Shown one piece after another: positions 33,457 to 42,746 of a DNA stretch of 64,000 nt. Source of the DNA: G963676095 sp963676095 (GTDB lineage Bacteria; Bacteroidota; Bacteroidia; Bacteroidales; Prolixibacteraceae); contig OY781040.1 in NCBI GenBank assembly GCA_963676095.1, positions 3,038,001 to 3,102,000 of the forward strand, in the 5' to 3' direction. The notes under the pieces are model-generated. The model did no database searches, was not told the DNA's origin, and saw only the letters and a program-made list of their open reading frames with translations. The first letter of the stretch is position 1, and each line of letters opens with the position of its first letter. The position numbers and the translations under genes were made by a program.

Positions 33457-36400
33457 TTACTTTAAATTAGCGAGTACCGAGCCTTCTTTTTCTTTATCTA
33501 GAAAAATTCCAAATTCTGATTTTTCAATATTGGCTAATAATTCAATATTAAATTCAAGTCTTTCTTTAACCTCGTTCCTAATCATTTGGTAGTTTTTTAT
33601 CCACCCTTGTTCATTTTTTTCTCGCCACCCTTCTGTATTGATTAGTTCTTGATACAATCCACCAGCTTCAAATTGCATCGCAAGACAAACCCCCTTCATT
33701 AATTCAGTGCAGTTTCCATTGGATGGATCACCATATTTATGAATATAATTCAAAGGGCCTATTAAACGTTCATTCTTACCTAATTTCCTTGGAATGTCTC
33801 TTGTGATACGATCGACAGTATCTCCTAAATATTCATTCTTATATTTATTCAATAACCATTTCTGATAATCTGTTGGGGTTGGATATTCTTCAAATTCCCA
33901 TCGCTTATAAATTATTTCATTTATAGAATCCATTGCTTCAGAAATAATGGATTTACCATCGTTCCTTGTTTTTCCTTCCTCTTCAAGTTTACAAATGGTA
34001 TCATAAATAGATGTTAAATGTTTTTTCTTACCCCAAAGACCAATTAGAAAATGAGCCATATTGTGAACCCATAATTTTCTCATGTGGTAAGCATAAAAAT
34101 CATCCACCATTTTGATTCCTATTTCTTTTTCAATCTGATCTTTTTCAATCTCGATTTTATTTTTAATAATATCAATTTGAATTCTAGTATTGGTTTTTTG
34201 TGCTATTTTAATATTTGAATCATTTATTGAAGTGGTAAATTTCCAATCTTCTTTGCTTACATATAGTGGAGCCGCTAATTGCTTTTTCTTTACATTACTA
34301 ATATTATCATCATTTTTGTTTTCTTCAAGAGTTAATGGCATTTCCTTATATTCAACAACCAGTGGCTCTCTAAAATTAAATTCTGGTTCAATATTTCTAG
34401 ACAAAACTTCTTCTACAGCAGGGACTAAACCGACTTTTTCATTAAAATAAACTTTCATGTCTTGTGAATCAAAACATTCCAATATTTGATATCTCAAATC
34501 TGCAAGTGGATTCATTTCGACTTCAAAATTTTCGCAAAACACAAAATTAATTGGCTTGTCAATTTTATAAGCATAACGGCGCATAACAATATATACGATT
34601 GTTGGTATTAAATAACGATGCCGATCAGCACCAATTGAGATAAAGATTAAGTCATTTACTAATGCAAGATTTGCAATTTGATCAATTTTATTGCTGTTGG
34701 TAGCAGAGAATTTATTTATTACAACTTCCTTATCATCTTTTTTTGTTTTGAGCGAATACGAATAAAAATTGTTTGTAAGATTTTTTATTCTTCGAGAATC
34801 AGAATCAAAAAAATGTAATACTTTATGATGTTCGTGTAATAACCGTCCCAGATAAGTTAAGCCAACGCCGCCTGCCCCAATTATTATTATTTCACTAGTT
34901 ATTTTTTGTGCTTTGTCATACTTGTTATTAAATTGATTTAATTCATTAGTGAAAATTTTTAGAAGAGTATTATAATCTAATATGTAATCTACATCGTCTT
35001 CAAATTTATTAATTTCTCCTTTTTTGAATTTCTCTTTATTCTTATCCAATTGATCCAAATGTTTTTTCAGAAGGGAAATAGCTTCTTTCTGAACATCACA
35101 TCTCAAATGTTTGTTAACGCAATCATCGCATTTATTTTTATCAAAATCTTCATTGAAGGAGCATAAATCTTTCAGATTCTCCTTTTTTATTTTGTCATGC
35201 CCGGTCTGACTAAAATAATCACACGTGTAATTAGTAATATCACCTTGTTTGATTCTTAATTCTTCATTATTAACCAGTTTTACTCGTCCAATCGCTCCCC
35301 CCTGATGTGTTTCTTTTGCGAATTTATCTTCAGATAAATCTAATACCTTAACTAAAATTATTGACAATAGATCACCAACTACTAGATTGATACAGGAGGA
35401 GTCAATCTTTTGATCTGGTAGTGGAACAAGTTTTCTGTCATCTGATTTAATGATGTCAACGATAATTAAGTCTTTTGAATTTTCCTTAAATAATAACTCA
35501 ACCAAAGCAGGATATTTTTTAGGATCATTATTTGTATTCCTAGCACTTGTAATTAATGCGATACTTGCAGAAAGAGATTTTGCGGTATTACATATTTCTG
35601 ATAATTGATGAGAATTACCACTATAAGAAATGACAATGAGTAAATCACCTTTATTGATGTGACCAAAATCGCCATGAGGTAATTGAGCTGAATTAACAGC
35701 GATTGCATCAATCTTCAAACTCGTAAGTGTTGCGCAGATTTTTTCAGCAACTTTATAAGAAGCCCCCGTACCTGTGATAAAAACTGATCTATTATTGTAA
35801 TGTGAGACAAGTATTCTTTTTGCAAGTGTTAATAACTGGTTATAGAATTTTTCACCAAGGCTATTTGGAGATTCAGTATCACCTTGTTTTGCAATTAAGG
35901 TTGCAAATTCCTTATAAACTTGTTTTATTTTAGCTTTAGGGTTAAAAATCGGGTCAGCTTTAAAACCATTATTATAGAAATCAAAATAATTTTCCCTCTC
36001 CTCATTCTTCTTCTTTATTTCTTCATTTTTTAACTTCAACTCAAATTTTAACTGAGGATGGTCCAAAAAGAAATTTTTATTATCATAATCAAAAGAATAG
36101 AATGATGTTATTGCAATAGCAGTTCCTGCAACTAATGTTAATGTAGTGGTTGTAGTTGGGGCGTCCTTAATGTCCAATGGATTATCCTCTTCAGCATGAG
36201 TATTAATGAAAAGATCACAATGTTTTCCAAGATAAGACTCTTTTCTCCCACATAATGCAACAGTTACACATCCCTTTTCTTTTATGGAGGTTAATAAATT
36301 AAGTAACTCCCAAGTATCACCACTATTAGAAATAAAAAACACCAAATCATCCCGATTGACAGTGGTGAGATTTTCAGAATTAGCGCCAGTAAGTTCAACG

Positions 36401-38022
36401 AATGAACTACTAATTCCTAAATTATTATAGATATATGAAAGATTTTTACCTATTATATGTGATTTTCCAATCCCAATAAAACGATTTGTTTTACCACGTT
36501 TTTTTGTATTTATAACCTCATTTATTACTTCAACATAATTACTGCTTTCAATGTTTTTAGTTAAAGTACCTTCAATTTCTTTTTTAAAAATATTTAATGA
36601 TTTTTTTAACTCTTCAGTTACAGTGTCCTTTTTTATATCAAACTCAATTTCTGTTTTTGATGTAACTATTTCATCTTCTAGAATTTCATTTATCAATTTG
36701 GCATTTAATGGGGATATTTTGTTCTTGAAATTATCTATTTTTAAAAAGTTAGATAAATATTTGACATTATCTGCATTATTATCTGCATTATTATCTGCAT
36801 TATTATCTGCATTATTATCTGCATTAGTAGAAATGCCTGTGTAATTTAAAAAATAGTAATTTTGGGGATCTTTCACATGTGAGAAATTATTAGATTCTAA
36901 TTTGTTCATGTAATTATTGAAAAGCTTACTTGAAATTAGTTGTCCATACTCAAGTTTTTCATTATTACCATATAATTCTTTTAACAAACTATCATTTGCG
37001 AATAACTCTGTTTTAAATTTTTCATTAATCTTTATTCCATTTGCGTCTTTAACTTCTTCATTGATTTCCAGTATGTGATTTTCTATGGTCCCAAAACCTA
37101 TACCTAGTCCTGTTCCTATTCCAAGATACATGATTTTTTCACCATTTAGCTTTTCCCATTCTTTCTTATTTTCAAATTGAATATTTTTTATTAGACCAAA
37201 GAATTGGGCAATTCCATCATTACAGAAATAGAATTCAAAGGATTTGTCTTCAAAAGCATCCTTAATTAAATCATATGGAGTTGTTTTACATTTTTCATAC
37301 AATAAATTTCCTCCACAAATATCTTTTGCCCCACTGATAATTTTGCCCTGTGGTCCATTAAATCGTCCTGGTTGACCGATTCCAATTATTCTAATTATTT
37401 CACAATTAGATTCATCATATTTATTTAATATAGAAGTTAAATTCGATAATATATCCTTATAAAATTGTTTTGGCTCTGTGGTTCCTGGTGTGGGAAAATT
37501 ATGACTTTCAATGTTTTTATTAATTATATGACCATCAATATCAAAGTAAGCTAAAACCAAATTAATTTTTGTGCCACCAATATCAAGTAAAGGAATAATG
37601 GGTATTTTGTTGTTTAAAATTATCTTCTTTGCTTGCTTTTCAATTGAATTTATTACCTTGGGATTATTGAATGCGAAAGAAGCCCCCAACGAAGCAGCAT
37701 TAAAAGAATCTAAACTCGTGGGTAAAATTTCGACTTTTTCATTTCCCAACTCAAATAATTTCTTTTTTGCATGTAATGGAATTATCTCACCAGTATATCC
37801 CTTACATCCAATAGATCCGCCTAATATATAATATTTTGTTTCTTTGACTTTCTTATTAACAGATAATTGTTCTTCTTCTGTCCAATTGTCATTGATGATA
37901 TTTCCTGTGTAAATTTCATTAATTAGATTACCAAGGCTTCTCCCTGATATTTCCACAATATTTTTTGCTTCCTTTATTGTATCGCTGATTGTTTTCTTAG
38001 CTTTATCAACTGATTCCGACAT
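33457..38022 (-). CDS. ROK-SIS-SIS-mannitol-dehydrogenase-like fusion protein
   Basis: A 1521-residue cytosolic multidomain protein with sugar-phosphate enzyme folds. Residues 64-118 resemble the C-terminal end of a ROK kinase (YYILGGSIG ... SLGASFAF). Residues 140-320 are a ROK kinase N-terminal and core part (LLDIGGTK, GIGQPGRFNGP, GIGTGLGIG). Residues 400-419 are NADN repeats. Residues 510-640 are a SIS domain with ISNSGDTWE and APTTTTTLTL, and 740-915 a second SIS domain with ISYSGNSHQ and ETHQGGAIGR, both like arabinose-5-phosphate isomerases. Cysteines 954, 965, 968 and 975 may bind zinc. From 1043, a Rossmann fold (IIIIGAGGVGLTYLGR) and a helical C-terminus resemble mannitol-1-phosphate dehydrogenase. 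The gene is very AT-rich. The function of the whole is unknown. Confidence 0.8.
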   Translation of the reverse strand: MSESVDKAKKTISDTIKEAKNIVEISGRSLGNLINEIYTGNIINDNWTEEEQLSVNKKVKETKYYILGGSIGCKGYTGEIIPLHAKKKLFELGNEKVEILPTSLDSFNAASLGASFAFNNPKVINSIEKQAKKIILNNKIPIIPLLDIGGTKINLVLAYFDIDGHIINKNIESHNFPTPGTTEPKQFYKDILSNLTSILNKYDESNCEIIRIIGIGQPGRFNGPQGKIISGAKDICGGNLLYEKCKTTPYDLIKDAFEDKSFEFYFCNDGIAQFFGLIKNIQFENKKEWEKLNGEKIMYLGIGTGLGIGFGTIENHILEINEEVKDANGIKINEKFKTELFANDSLLKELYGNNEKLEYGQLISSKLFNNYMNKLESNNFSHVKDPQNYYFLNYTGISTNADNNADNNADNNADNNADNVKYLSNFLKIDNFKNKISPLNAKLINEILEDEIVTSKTEIEFDIKKDTVTEELKKSLNIFKKEIEGTLTKNIESSNYVEVINEVINTKKRGKTNRFIGIGKSHIIGKNLSYIYNNLGISSSFVELTGANSENLTTVNRDDLVFFISNSGDTWELLNLLTSIKEKGCVTVALCGRKESYLGKHCDLFINTHAEEDNPLDIKDAPTTTTTLTLVAGTAIAITSFYSFDYDNKNFFLDHPQLKFELKLKNEEIKKKNEERENYFDFYNNGFKADPIFNPKAKIKQVYKEFATLIAKQGDTESPNSLGEKFYNQLLTLAKRILVSHYNNRSVFITGTGASYKVAEKICATLTSLKIDAIAVNSAQLPHGDFGHINKGDLLIVISYSGNSHQLSEICNTAKSLSASIALITSARNTNNDPKKYPALVELLFKENSKDLIIVDIIKSDDRKLVPLPDQKIDSSCINLVVGDLLSIILVKVLDLSEDKFAKETHQGGAIGRVKLVNNEELRIKQGDITNYTCDYFSQTGHDKIKKENLKDLCSFNEDFDKNKCDDCVNKHLRCDVQKEAISLLKKHLDQLDKNKEKFKKGEINKFEDDVDYILDYNTLLKIFTNELNQFNNKYDKAQKITSEIIIIGAGGVGLTYLGRLLHEHHKVLHFFDSDSRRIKNLTNNFYSYSLKTKKDDKEVVINKFSATNSNKIDQIANLALVNDLIFISIGADRHRYLIPTIVYIVMRRYAYKIDKPINFVFCENFEVEMNPLADLRYQILECFDSQDMKVYFNEKVGLVPAVEEVLSRNIEPEFNFREPLVVEYKEMPLTLEENKNDDNISNVKKKQLAAPLYVSKEDWKFTTSINDSNIKIAQKTNTRIQIDIIKNKIEIEKDQIEKEIGIKMVDDFYAYHMRKLWVHNMAHFLIGLWGKKKHLTSIYDTICKLEEEGKTRNDGKSIISEAMDSINEIIYKRWEFEEYPTPTDYQKWLLNKYKNEYLGDTVDRITRDIPRKLGKNERLIGPLNYIHKYGDPSNGNCTELMKGVCLAMQFEAGGLYQELINTEGWREKNEQGWIKNYQMIRNEVKERLEFNIELLANIEKSEFGIFLDKEKEGSVLANLK
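36766..36825 (-). repeat. 12-bp in-frame tandem repeat encoding NADN
   Basis: About five perfect copies of a 12-bp unit (TTATCTGCATTA on the plus strand), encoding (NADN)n between the ROK and SIS parts of the fusion protein. Changes in copy number would keep the frame and only alter linker length. Confidence 0.85.
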
Positions 38023-38152
38023 AATATTTGGTTTTTATTGTTTTTTAAATTTTAGTCCGTTAACTATTTGTTATATATTCTAAGCAATAACTATTTATAC
38101 CTTTAGCTTGATTTATAACTTTCTCTTTTAATTGATTATGCAAGCAGTTTAA

Positions 38153-39298
38153 TTACTTGATATCATTTTCTGAAACAGACTCGTTGCAGCAAACATATTT
38201 CTTTTGAATTACAAATTTCATAAATGGATTGTTTTCATCTGTCAGATTCCAATCTTGTAATTTTTGGGGATTAGTAATTTCTTTAATTTTTTGAAAAAAA
38301 GTATCAAGCTCTTGTACTTGATTTTTTGTTAATCGAAGATTTGTACTATCAGATAAGGTTGTACATTCTGAAAATGCAGTTAAAATATGTACAAAATCAG
38401 ATATTCCTTCTACTAGTGGCTTGCCATCAACCGTTTTACTGTTTTGTTGTAAGAAATTCCAAGTGTGATGAAAATGCATTCTTGCAAAATCAGCAACGTA
38501 GGTGTTCTCATTTACACTCTCAAATTCAAGACAAAGTGTATCCATTGCCATTTTACCATACGGATAAATGTTAACTAGGTAATATTTATTAACTTGGATT
38601 AAAAACACAGTCGGACTTCCTCTATAAAAACGTTGCCCATTACCTGACATACCCGCAACCATTAATAAATACATGGCGGTCTTCAAAATTTCCATTTCAA
38701 TATCACCAGAAGATCTTTCTTCTGCAGGTTGCCTTAAGTGCGCATATGCTGGATGAGTTAATAGGATCTGAAAGTTTTTGGGATGCTTTGTTATTAATTC
38801 TCTCCATTTCTTTTGAATATCATTATCTTCCCTGTCTAAATATCCTATTAGACCTCTTGCAGAACTTGATACTATATTAATCTTTCCTGTACACTTAACA
38901 CATTCTATGTCACTTTCTTTATTCTGAGGCACTCTTCCTATTGCTTCTGACGCATATTTAAAAAACTTTTCTAATGCGATATTTCTGGAGCTATAACAAT
39001 AATTCAACCCTAATAATTTGAAAGCCTCCAGTCTACCCTCTAAATCTCCTAACTTTTGGGTAAACTCATTAAATTTATCTAAAAAAGGTTGCATTTCCTC
39101 TTTCTCAATTTTTGCTCTTTCTTTACTCCAGAATAGATCGAGAATTACGCTAATTATTGCTGTAGCGATTAATCCACAACCAATATTTATCATAACAATC
39201 TTCAACCATTGTCGAATTTGTAAGATTTCAGTTAATATAGAAATGCAAATTCCCAATAAAGATGCAATCGCGATTATAACAATTGTCGTTTTTTTCAT
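38153..39298 (-). CDS. Two-TM protein with possible phospholipase-D-like domain
   Basis: A 381-residue membrane protein from ATG 39298 (MKKTTIVIIAIASLL). Two TM segments (about 4-22 and 32-56) are followed by a short coiled coil (EKEEMQPFLDKFNEFTQKLG) and a cytosolic domain. INIVSSSARGLIGYL and FQILLTHPAYAHLRQPAEER look like the strand-loop pattern of phospholipase-D-like domains that have lost a clear HKD motif. HMRQ-type catalytic residues are not evident. It lies 130 bp upstream of the fusion gene on the same strand with a similar AT-rich composition, so they probably form one unit. It could be the membrane effector or anchor of the pair, by inference. Confidence 0.55.
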   Translation of the reverse strand: MKKTTIVIIAIASLLGICISILTEILQIRQWLKIVMINIGCGLIATAIISVILDLFWSKERAKIEKEEMQPFLDKFNEFTQKLGDLEGRLEAFKLLGLNYCYSSRNIALEKFFKYASEAIGRVPQNKESDIECVKCTGKINIVSSSARGLIGYLDREDNDIQKKWRELITKHPKNFQILLTHPAYAHLRQPAEERSSGDIEMEILKTAMYLLMVAGMSGNGQRFYRGSPTVFLIQVNKYYLVNIYPYGKMAMDTLCLEFESVNENTYVADFARMHFHHTWNFLQQNSKTVDGKPLVEGISDFVHILTAFSECTTLSDSTNLRLTKNQVQELDTFFQKIKEITNPQKLQDWNLTDENNPFMKFVIQKKYVCCNESVSENDIK

Positions 39299-39310
39299 AT
39301 TATCGTACAA

Positions 39311-39969
39311 TTATACCGGTGTTGTAATTCTTAATTTTACTCTGATAATGTATTTTGCATAATTTTTCCATCAATGCTCAAGTTTGACTATTGCCCTGAA
39401 AACTCTTAACCAATTTGATCACACATTAAATAATAATATTTCCAATTAGACAAATATTTAATTTTGAGGTATGGCGCGAGGACAAAATTGCAGCTCTCTT
39501 GCAAGCCAAAGATTAAGTGGCGGCTCGTCGGGATTGCGAATGTGTTACAATGTGTGAGGGCTGCTCTTTTTCAAATACGCCTAATAGGCACAAAATACGT
39601 GGGGTGAAAAAATTAAAATTCTTTACACTACACTTCGAATTCATAATAATCTTTTGAACCATTAGGTTTGAATGGTATCAAGGTTGCAATTAGTTGCATT
39701 AATGTTTGGCTTGCGACTAAAACAGTCAGTGTACACGTACCTGCTACATATATTTCTTTATTACTATCTGGTTCAATAATGAATGTAAATATATGAAAAT
39801 CAAAGAATGTCATCCAGTAGATTTTTGAAGACAGAATTTCTCAAGAACTATTGGAATCCCCCGAACCGCAATAATTTCCCATAACATTAGAGTTTAGTTT
39901 TATCCCAACAATTTACGCCAATCTGTCATAAAATCAAATAGATTAATGATAAAATCTTTTACGTTCATT
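39311..39969. other. Intergenic stretch, no supported gene
   Basis: A 61-codon frame on the minus strand at 39628-39813 shows no recognisable features and may be a gene fragment. The rest is AT-rich, with no clear repeat. Confidence 0.35.
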
Positions 39970-40085
39970 TGTTGAATGAGCAAAACGGTAGTTTCAGCCT
40001 GCAAAGCATAAATCCGGGTGTGCAAACTTTGGCTTTGAAAATGCAGTCTGGTTATTCCTTTTATAAATCAGCTCTCCATTTTACC
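39970..40085. repeat. Dispersed repeat R2, copy 2
   Basis: Closely similar to 25690-25800 (GAGCAAAACGGTA, CAGCCTGCAAAGCATAAATC), ending AAATCAGCTCTCCATTTTA, as in R1. Confidence 0.6.
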
Positions 40086-40103
40086 ATGTTATTCAGACAA
40101 TTT

Positions 40104-40222
40104 TATTGAATGGATTAAATCCCTCACCGTCCCATTTTGCAGGATTGTTGATAGTGCATTCCGAGATGTTTTCACAGGACTGTTCGTTGCGGATAATATG
40201 TTCGTAATAGTCGGGGTGAAAA
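40104..40222 (-). pseudogene. RAYT transposase 3' remnant
   Basis: Matches the 3' end of the RAYT gene at 10.8 kb (shared CCCATTTTGCAGGATTGTTG, GTTCGT.GCGGATAATATG). Only the Tyr-helix region is left (the EYIINNPAKWD equivalent), with no frame upstream. Confidence 0.65.
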
Positions 40223-40425
40223 GAATGATTATCCCGGTTGTTTTCGGGAATTTCCAATGGGGTTCATCGATCTAATTGCCGATTAGAATCCCGACGTCAA
40301 ATGACGATATTGATCCTGGTTCCCGGAGGGACGGTATCATGTGGCGGATAGGTGAACGGTTGTTGTTTAATTAAAAATTTATGCAACTATGTTCGTTATT
40401 TTTGTATTTTTATTGTTATTAAGCA

Positions 40426-41610
40426 ATGAAAAAACAATTAACAATGGAGGAAAGTATTATTACCAGGTATCTTGATCTGATAAAGAAAGTATTTTCAGGT
40501 GAGGAGGCCATCCCGGCAGTTGCTGCCGAACAAACGGTCAGTCTGGAAACCGAAAAGATCAAATCATTTTTACCCCGGATGTTTTACTCGATGGAAGAAG
40601 AGGACAGGCAACGGGCTTTTATCCGGAACTTTCAATCCCGGGTGATCTGGCTGAGTGACTGTTTATACGGGAACTGCCTGAACGGGAAATCCGGTCAGCC
40701 GGGAAAATGCGGGGAGATGCCATCCGTCCGCCAGTTTGTTTTGTCCACGCTCGATCAGCTTCTGGACTATATCCTGATTTATTTTCGTCCGTATTGCAAC
40801 GAAGACCAGAAGATTACCGAATATTCCCGGACAGCCGTCACCGGCGATATCCTGGGCAAGCTGGAAGCAGAGGGCCTTCCCTCATCCCATCCCGATCACC
40901 TGTTGTTTGAAAAGGTATTGGCAGCGGTACAGCAACGCCTCCGGGAACCTATAATCACTTACCGGCTGGTCAGCTACCTGGAAATATTGACGGCCGCAGT
41001 CGGATATGTTAATGAGAATGCACGGGAACAGTCACTCCCCGTCACGCTGTCTGATATCCTGATCGCCTGTAATTTTAACGATCATCTCATCCTGTACAGC
41101 CTGGTATCGGCCATCCGGGAAGAAACGGACAGGCAGTACCCGGACAGCGCCAAAGCGGAGCATCTGGGGCGATGGCAGAAAAGAGTGAACCAGGAGCCCG
41201 ACAATCCGTCCCTGGCCTTTCACCTCCGGAATGAGCGGGCCAGTGATTTCCTCAGCAAATGGCTCCGCGCCGAAATCCTTTTCCTCGAAGGACGTTCCCG
41301 TTTCAGTCCGGCAGTCCCTGCTCCGTCTGATCTCCCCGGGTTCCTGCGCAACGACAGGAAGCTGGAGTTAAACCTGTCAGTTGCCCAGATCGCATGCCTG
41401 ATGCGGATCTTTACCGAATGCGGGATCATTCAGAACGGCAGCCCCAGCGAACTGTCGGCATTTATGGCAAGCCATTTCCGGTCGAAGAAGCAGAAGCACA
41501 TCTCGCCCGAAAGCCTAAGGGTGAAATACTACAACATTGAAGAATCTACCCGGGAGGAAGTCTGCCGGCTGATCCGCCGGTTCCTGCAGAAAGCCGGCTC
41601 TCCCATCTGA
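40426..41610 (+). CDS. RteC-like conserved protein
   Basis: A 394-residue cytosolic protein. The C-terminal 80 residues (LELNLSVAQIACLMRIFTEC, then GIIQNGSPSELSAFMASHF, RSKKQKHISPESLRVKYYN and EEVCRLIRRFLQKA) resemble the C-terminal region of RteC, a regulator of conjugative transposon transfer in Bacteroides. The N-terminal part is helical with no motif I can name. A TATTTTTG at 40397-40404 fits the TAnnTTTG promoter element, though no TTTG stands 19 bases upstream. It is the first of a GC-rich group of genes. Whether it regulates transfer here is unknown. Confidence 0.55.
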   Translation: MKKQLTMEESIITRYLDLIKKVFSGEEAIPAVAAEQTVSLETEKIKSFLPRMFYSMEEEDRQRAFIRNFQSRVIWLSDCLYGNCLNGKSGQPGKCGEMPSVRQFVLSTLDQLLDYILIYFRPYCNEDQKITEYSRTAVTGDILGKLEAEGLPSSHPDHLLFEKVLAAVQQRLREPIITYRLVSYLEILTAAVGYVNENAREQSLPVTLSDILIACNFNDHLILYSLVSAIREETDRQYPDSAKAEHLGRWQKRVNQEPDNPSLAFHLRNERASDFLSKWLRAEILFLEGRSRFSPAVPAPSDLPGFLRNDRKLELNLSVAQIACLMRIFTECGIIQNGSPSELSAFMASHFRSKKQKHISPESLRVKYYNIEESTREEVCRLIRRFLQKAGSPI

Positions 41611-41897
41611 AAAAAACGGGGTCATGACCCTTTTGTGACTTACAGGGGTAAAAACTTCTCGTTAACTTCGGTTTAGTTTTTTTAACCGATACGCTATGGG
41701 AATAAAATCCAACACGGAGGAAAATCCGCCGGTTTTTTTTCACCGCCCGCGGTATTAAATACCGGCCCCTGCCGGATGCCTGAATACCGGGGGTGTTATC
41801 CGCCGGCTCCTTCCCCGGGGAAGCTGAGCGAGGGCCTTCCTAATCCTCTCATTTATTTATGCTTACTTATGTATCGTTCAACTTAACAGACAATAAC
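41611..41897. other. Intergenic, hairpins likely
   Basis: Short inverted words near 41755-41800 (ATACCGGCCCC, ATACCGGGGGTG) and GC-rich stretches, but no gene. The HU promoter should lie near its right end. Confidence 0.3.
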
Positions 41898-42278
41898 ATG
41901 GCTATTTTATATTCAAAAATCCAGCGTGCAAACCCGCAGGACCGTGAAGCCGCAAAAAAATGGTACATCGTTCCCAACCGGGTACAACAGAAATCGGAAA
42001 AGGAGATTGCCTCTGCCCTGACCAAAAACACCACCTTGAGCAATGGAGAAGCCAGGATGGCAATCGACGAACTTCAATCGGTGATCCTCAGTTTCCTGCT
42101 CGACGGTTATTCCGTGCAAATGGGCGACTGGGGATCATTTCATGTTACGATCAGTAGTGATGGGGCAGATACCGAGGAGGCTTGTACCATCAACCTGGTC
42201 AAAAATGTCAATATCCGTTTCCGTCCGGGAACGACCATGAAAGAGGCACTTGCAAAAGCTACATTTAAAGTAAGGTGA
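41898..42278 (+). CDS. HU-related histone-like DNA-binding protein
   Basis: A 126-residue protein from ATG 41898 (MAILYSKIQRANPQDREAA). It belongs to the Bacteroidota HU-related group: the N-terminal KIQRANP..., the helical KSEKEIASALTKNTTLSNGE segment, the loop VQMGDWGSFHVTISSDGADT and RFRPGTTMKEALAKATFKV. It should bend or coat DNA. Members of this group often sit next to peptidoglycan-active genes, as here. An upstream in-frame ATG at 41859 is less likely. Confidence 0.85.
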   Translation: MAILYSKIQRANPQDREAAKKWYIVPNRVQQKSEKEIASALTKNTTLSNGEARMAIDELQSVILSFLLDGYSVQMGDWGSFHVTISSDGADTEEACTINLVKNVNIRFRPGTTMKEALAKATFKVR

Positions 42279-42393
42279 TCCAGGCAACGGTTTCGTGCCG
42301 GAAGTCAGGGGGGGCCCTGTTCTTTCTGTGATGCGTTTCTCTCCTTCACGGGAAGCGCATCCGTTTATTCTGCATGTAGTCGTGACTTTTCAT

Positions 42394-42635
42394 TCAGACG
42401 TTTGAACAGATCCGGAGAAACGTCAGGATGTCCGGGGTCCTACGTCAGAATATGTTCAGAGAAGCGTCCGGATGGATGAGTTTCTACGTCAGAATGTACA
42501 AGTTCAGACGTCTGAACTTGTACGGAGAAGCGTCCGAACTTCCGCATTCAGACGTCTGAACTTCTGTAATCCGACGTCTGAATGTTCGCAGAGAAGCGTC
42601 TGAATCTCCGGATCTCTACATCCGAATAATCCAGG
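42394..42635. repeat. 22-bp dyad array (ACGTC type), 11 units
   Basis: Eleven consecutive units of exactly 22 bp, each with a core of the form TCAGACGTCTGAAC (14 bases) plus 8 variable bases. Units begin at 42394, 42416, 42438 and so on to 42614. Cores TCAGACGTCTGAAC (42504, 42548) are palindromes; others match AGAAGCGTC or TTCTACGTC. It fills the gap between the HU gene and the lysin gene. Confidence 0.9.
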
Positions 42636-42746
42636 ATCCGGTTTTCCCGGAGATGCTTTTGGCAGCAAAGACCTGAACGGATTAGTTTTACGGGATATCA
42701 GGACGTTTTTATTATAAAGTACATTCACGATCTGTTTACGAATATC

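Noticed and set aside
39628..39813. 61-residue open frame on the minus strand
   Set aside because: No recognisable motif, neighbour coupling or clear start site. Left as intergenic.
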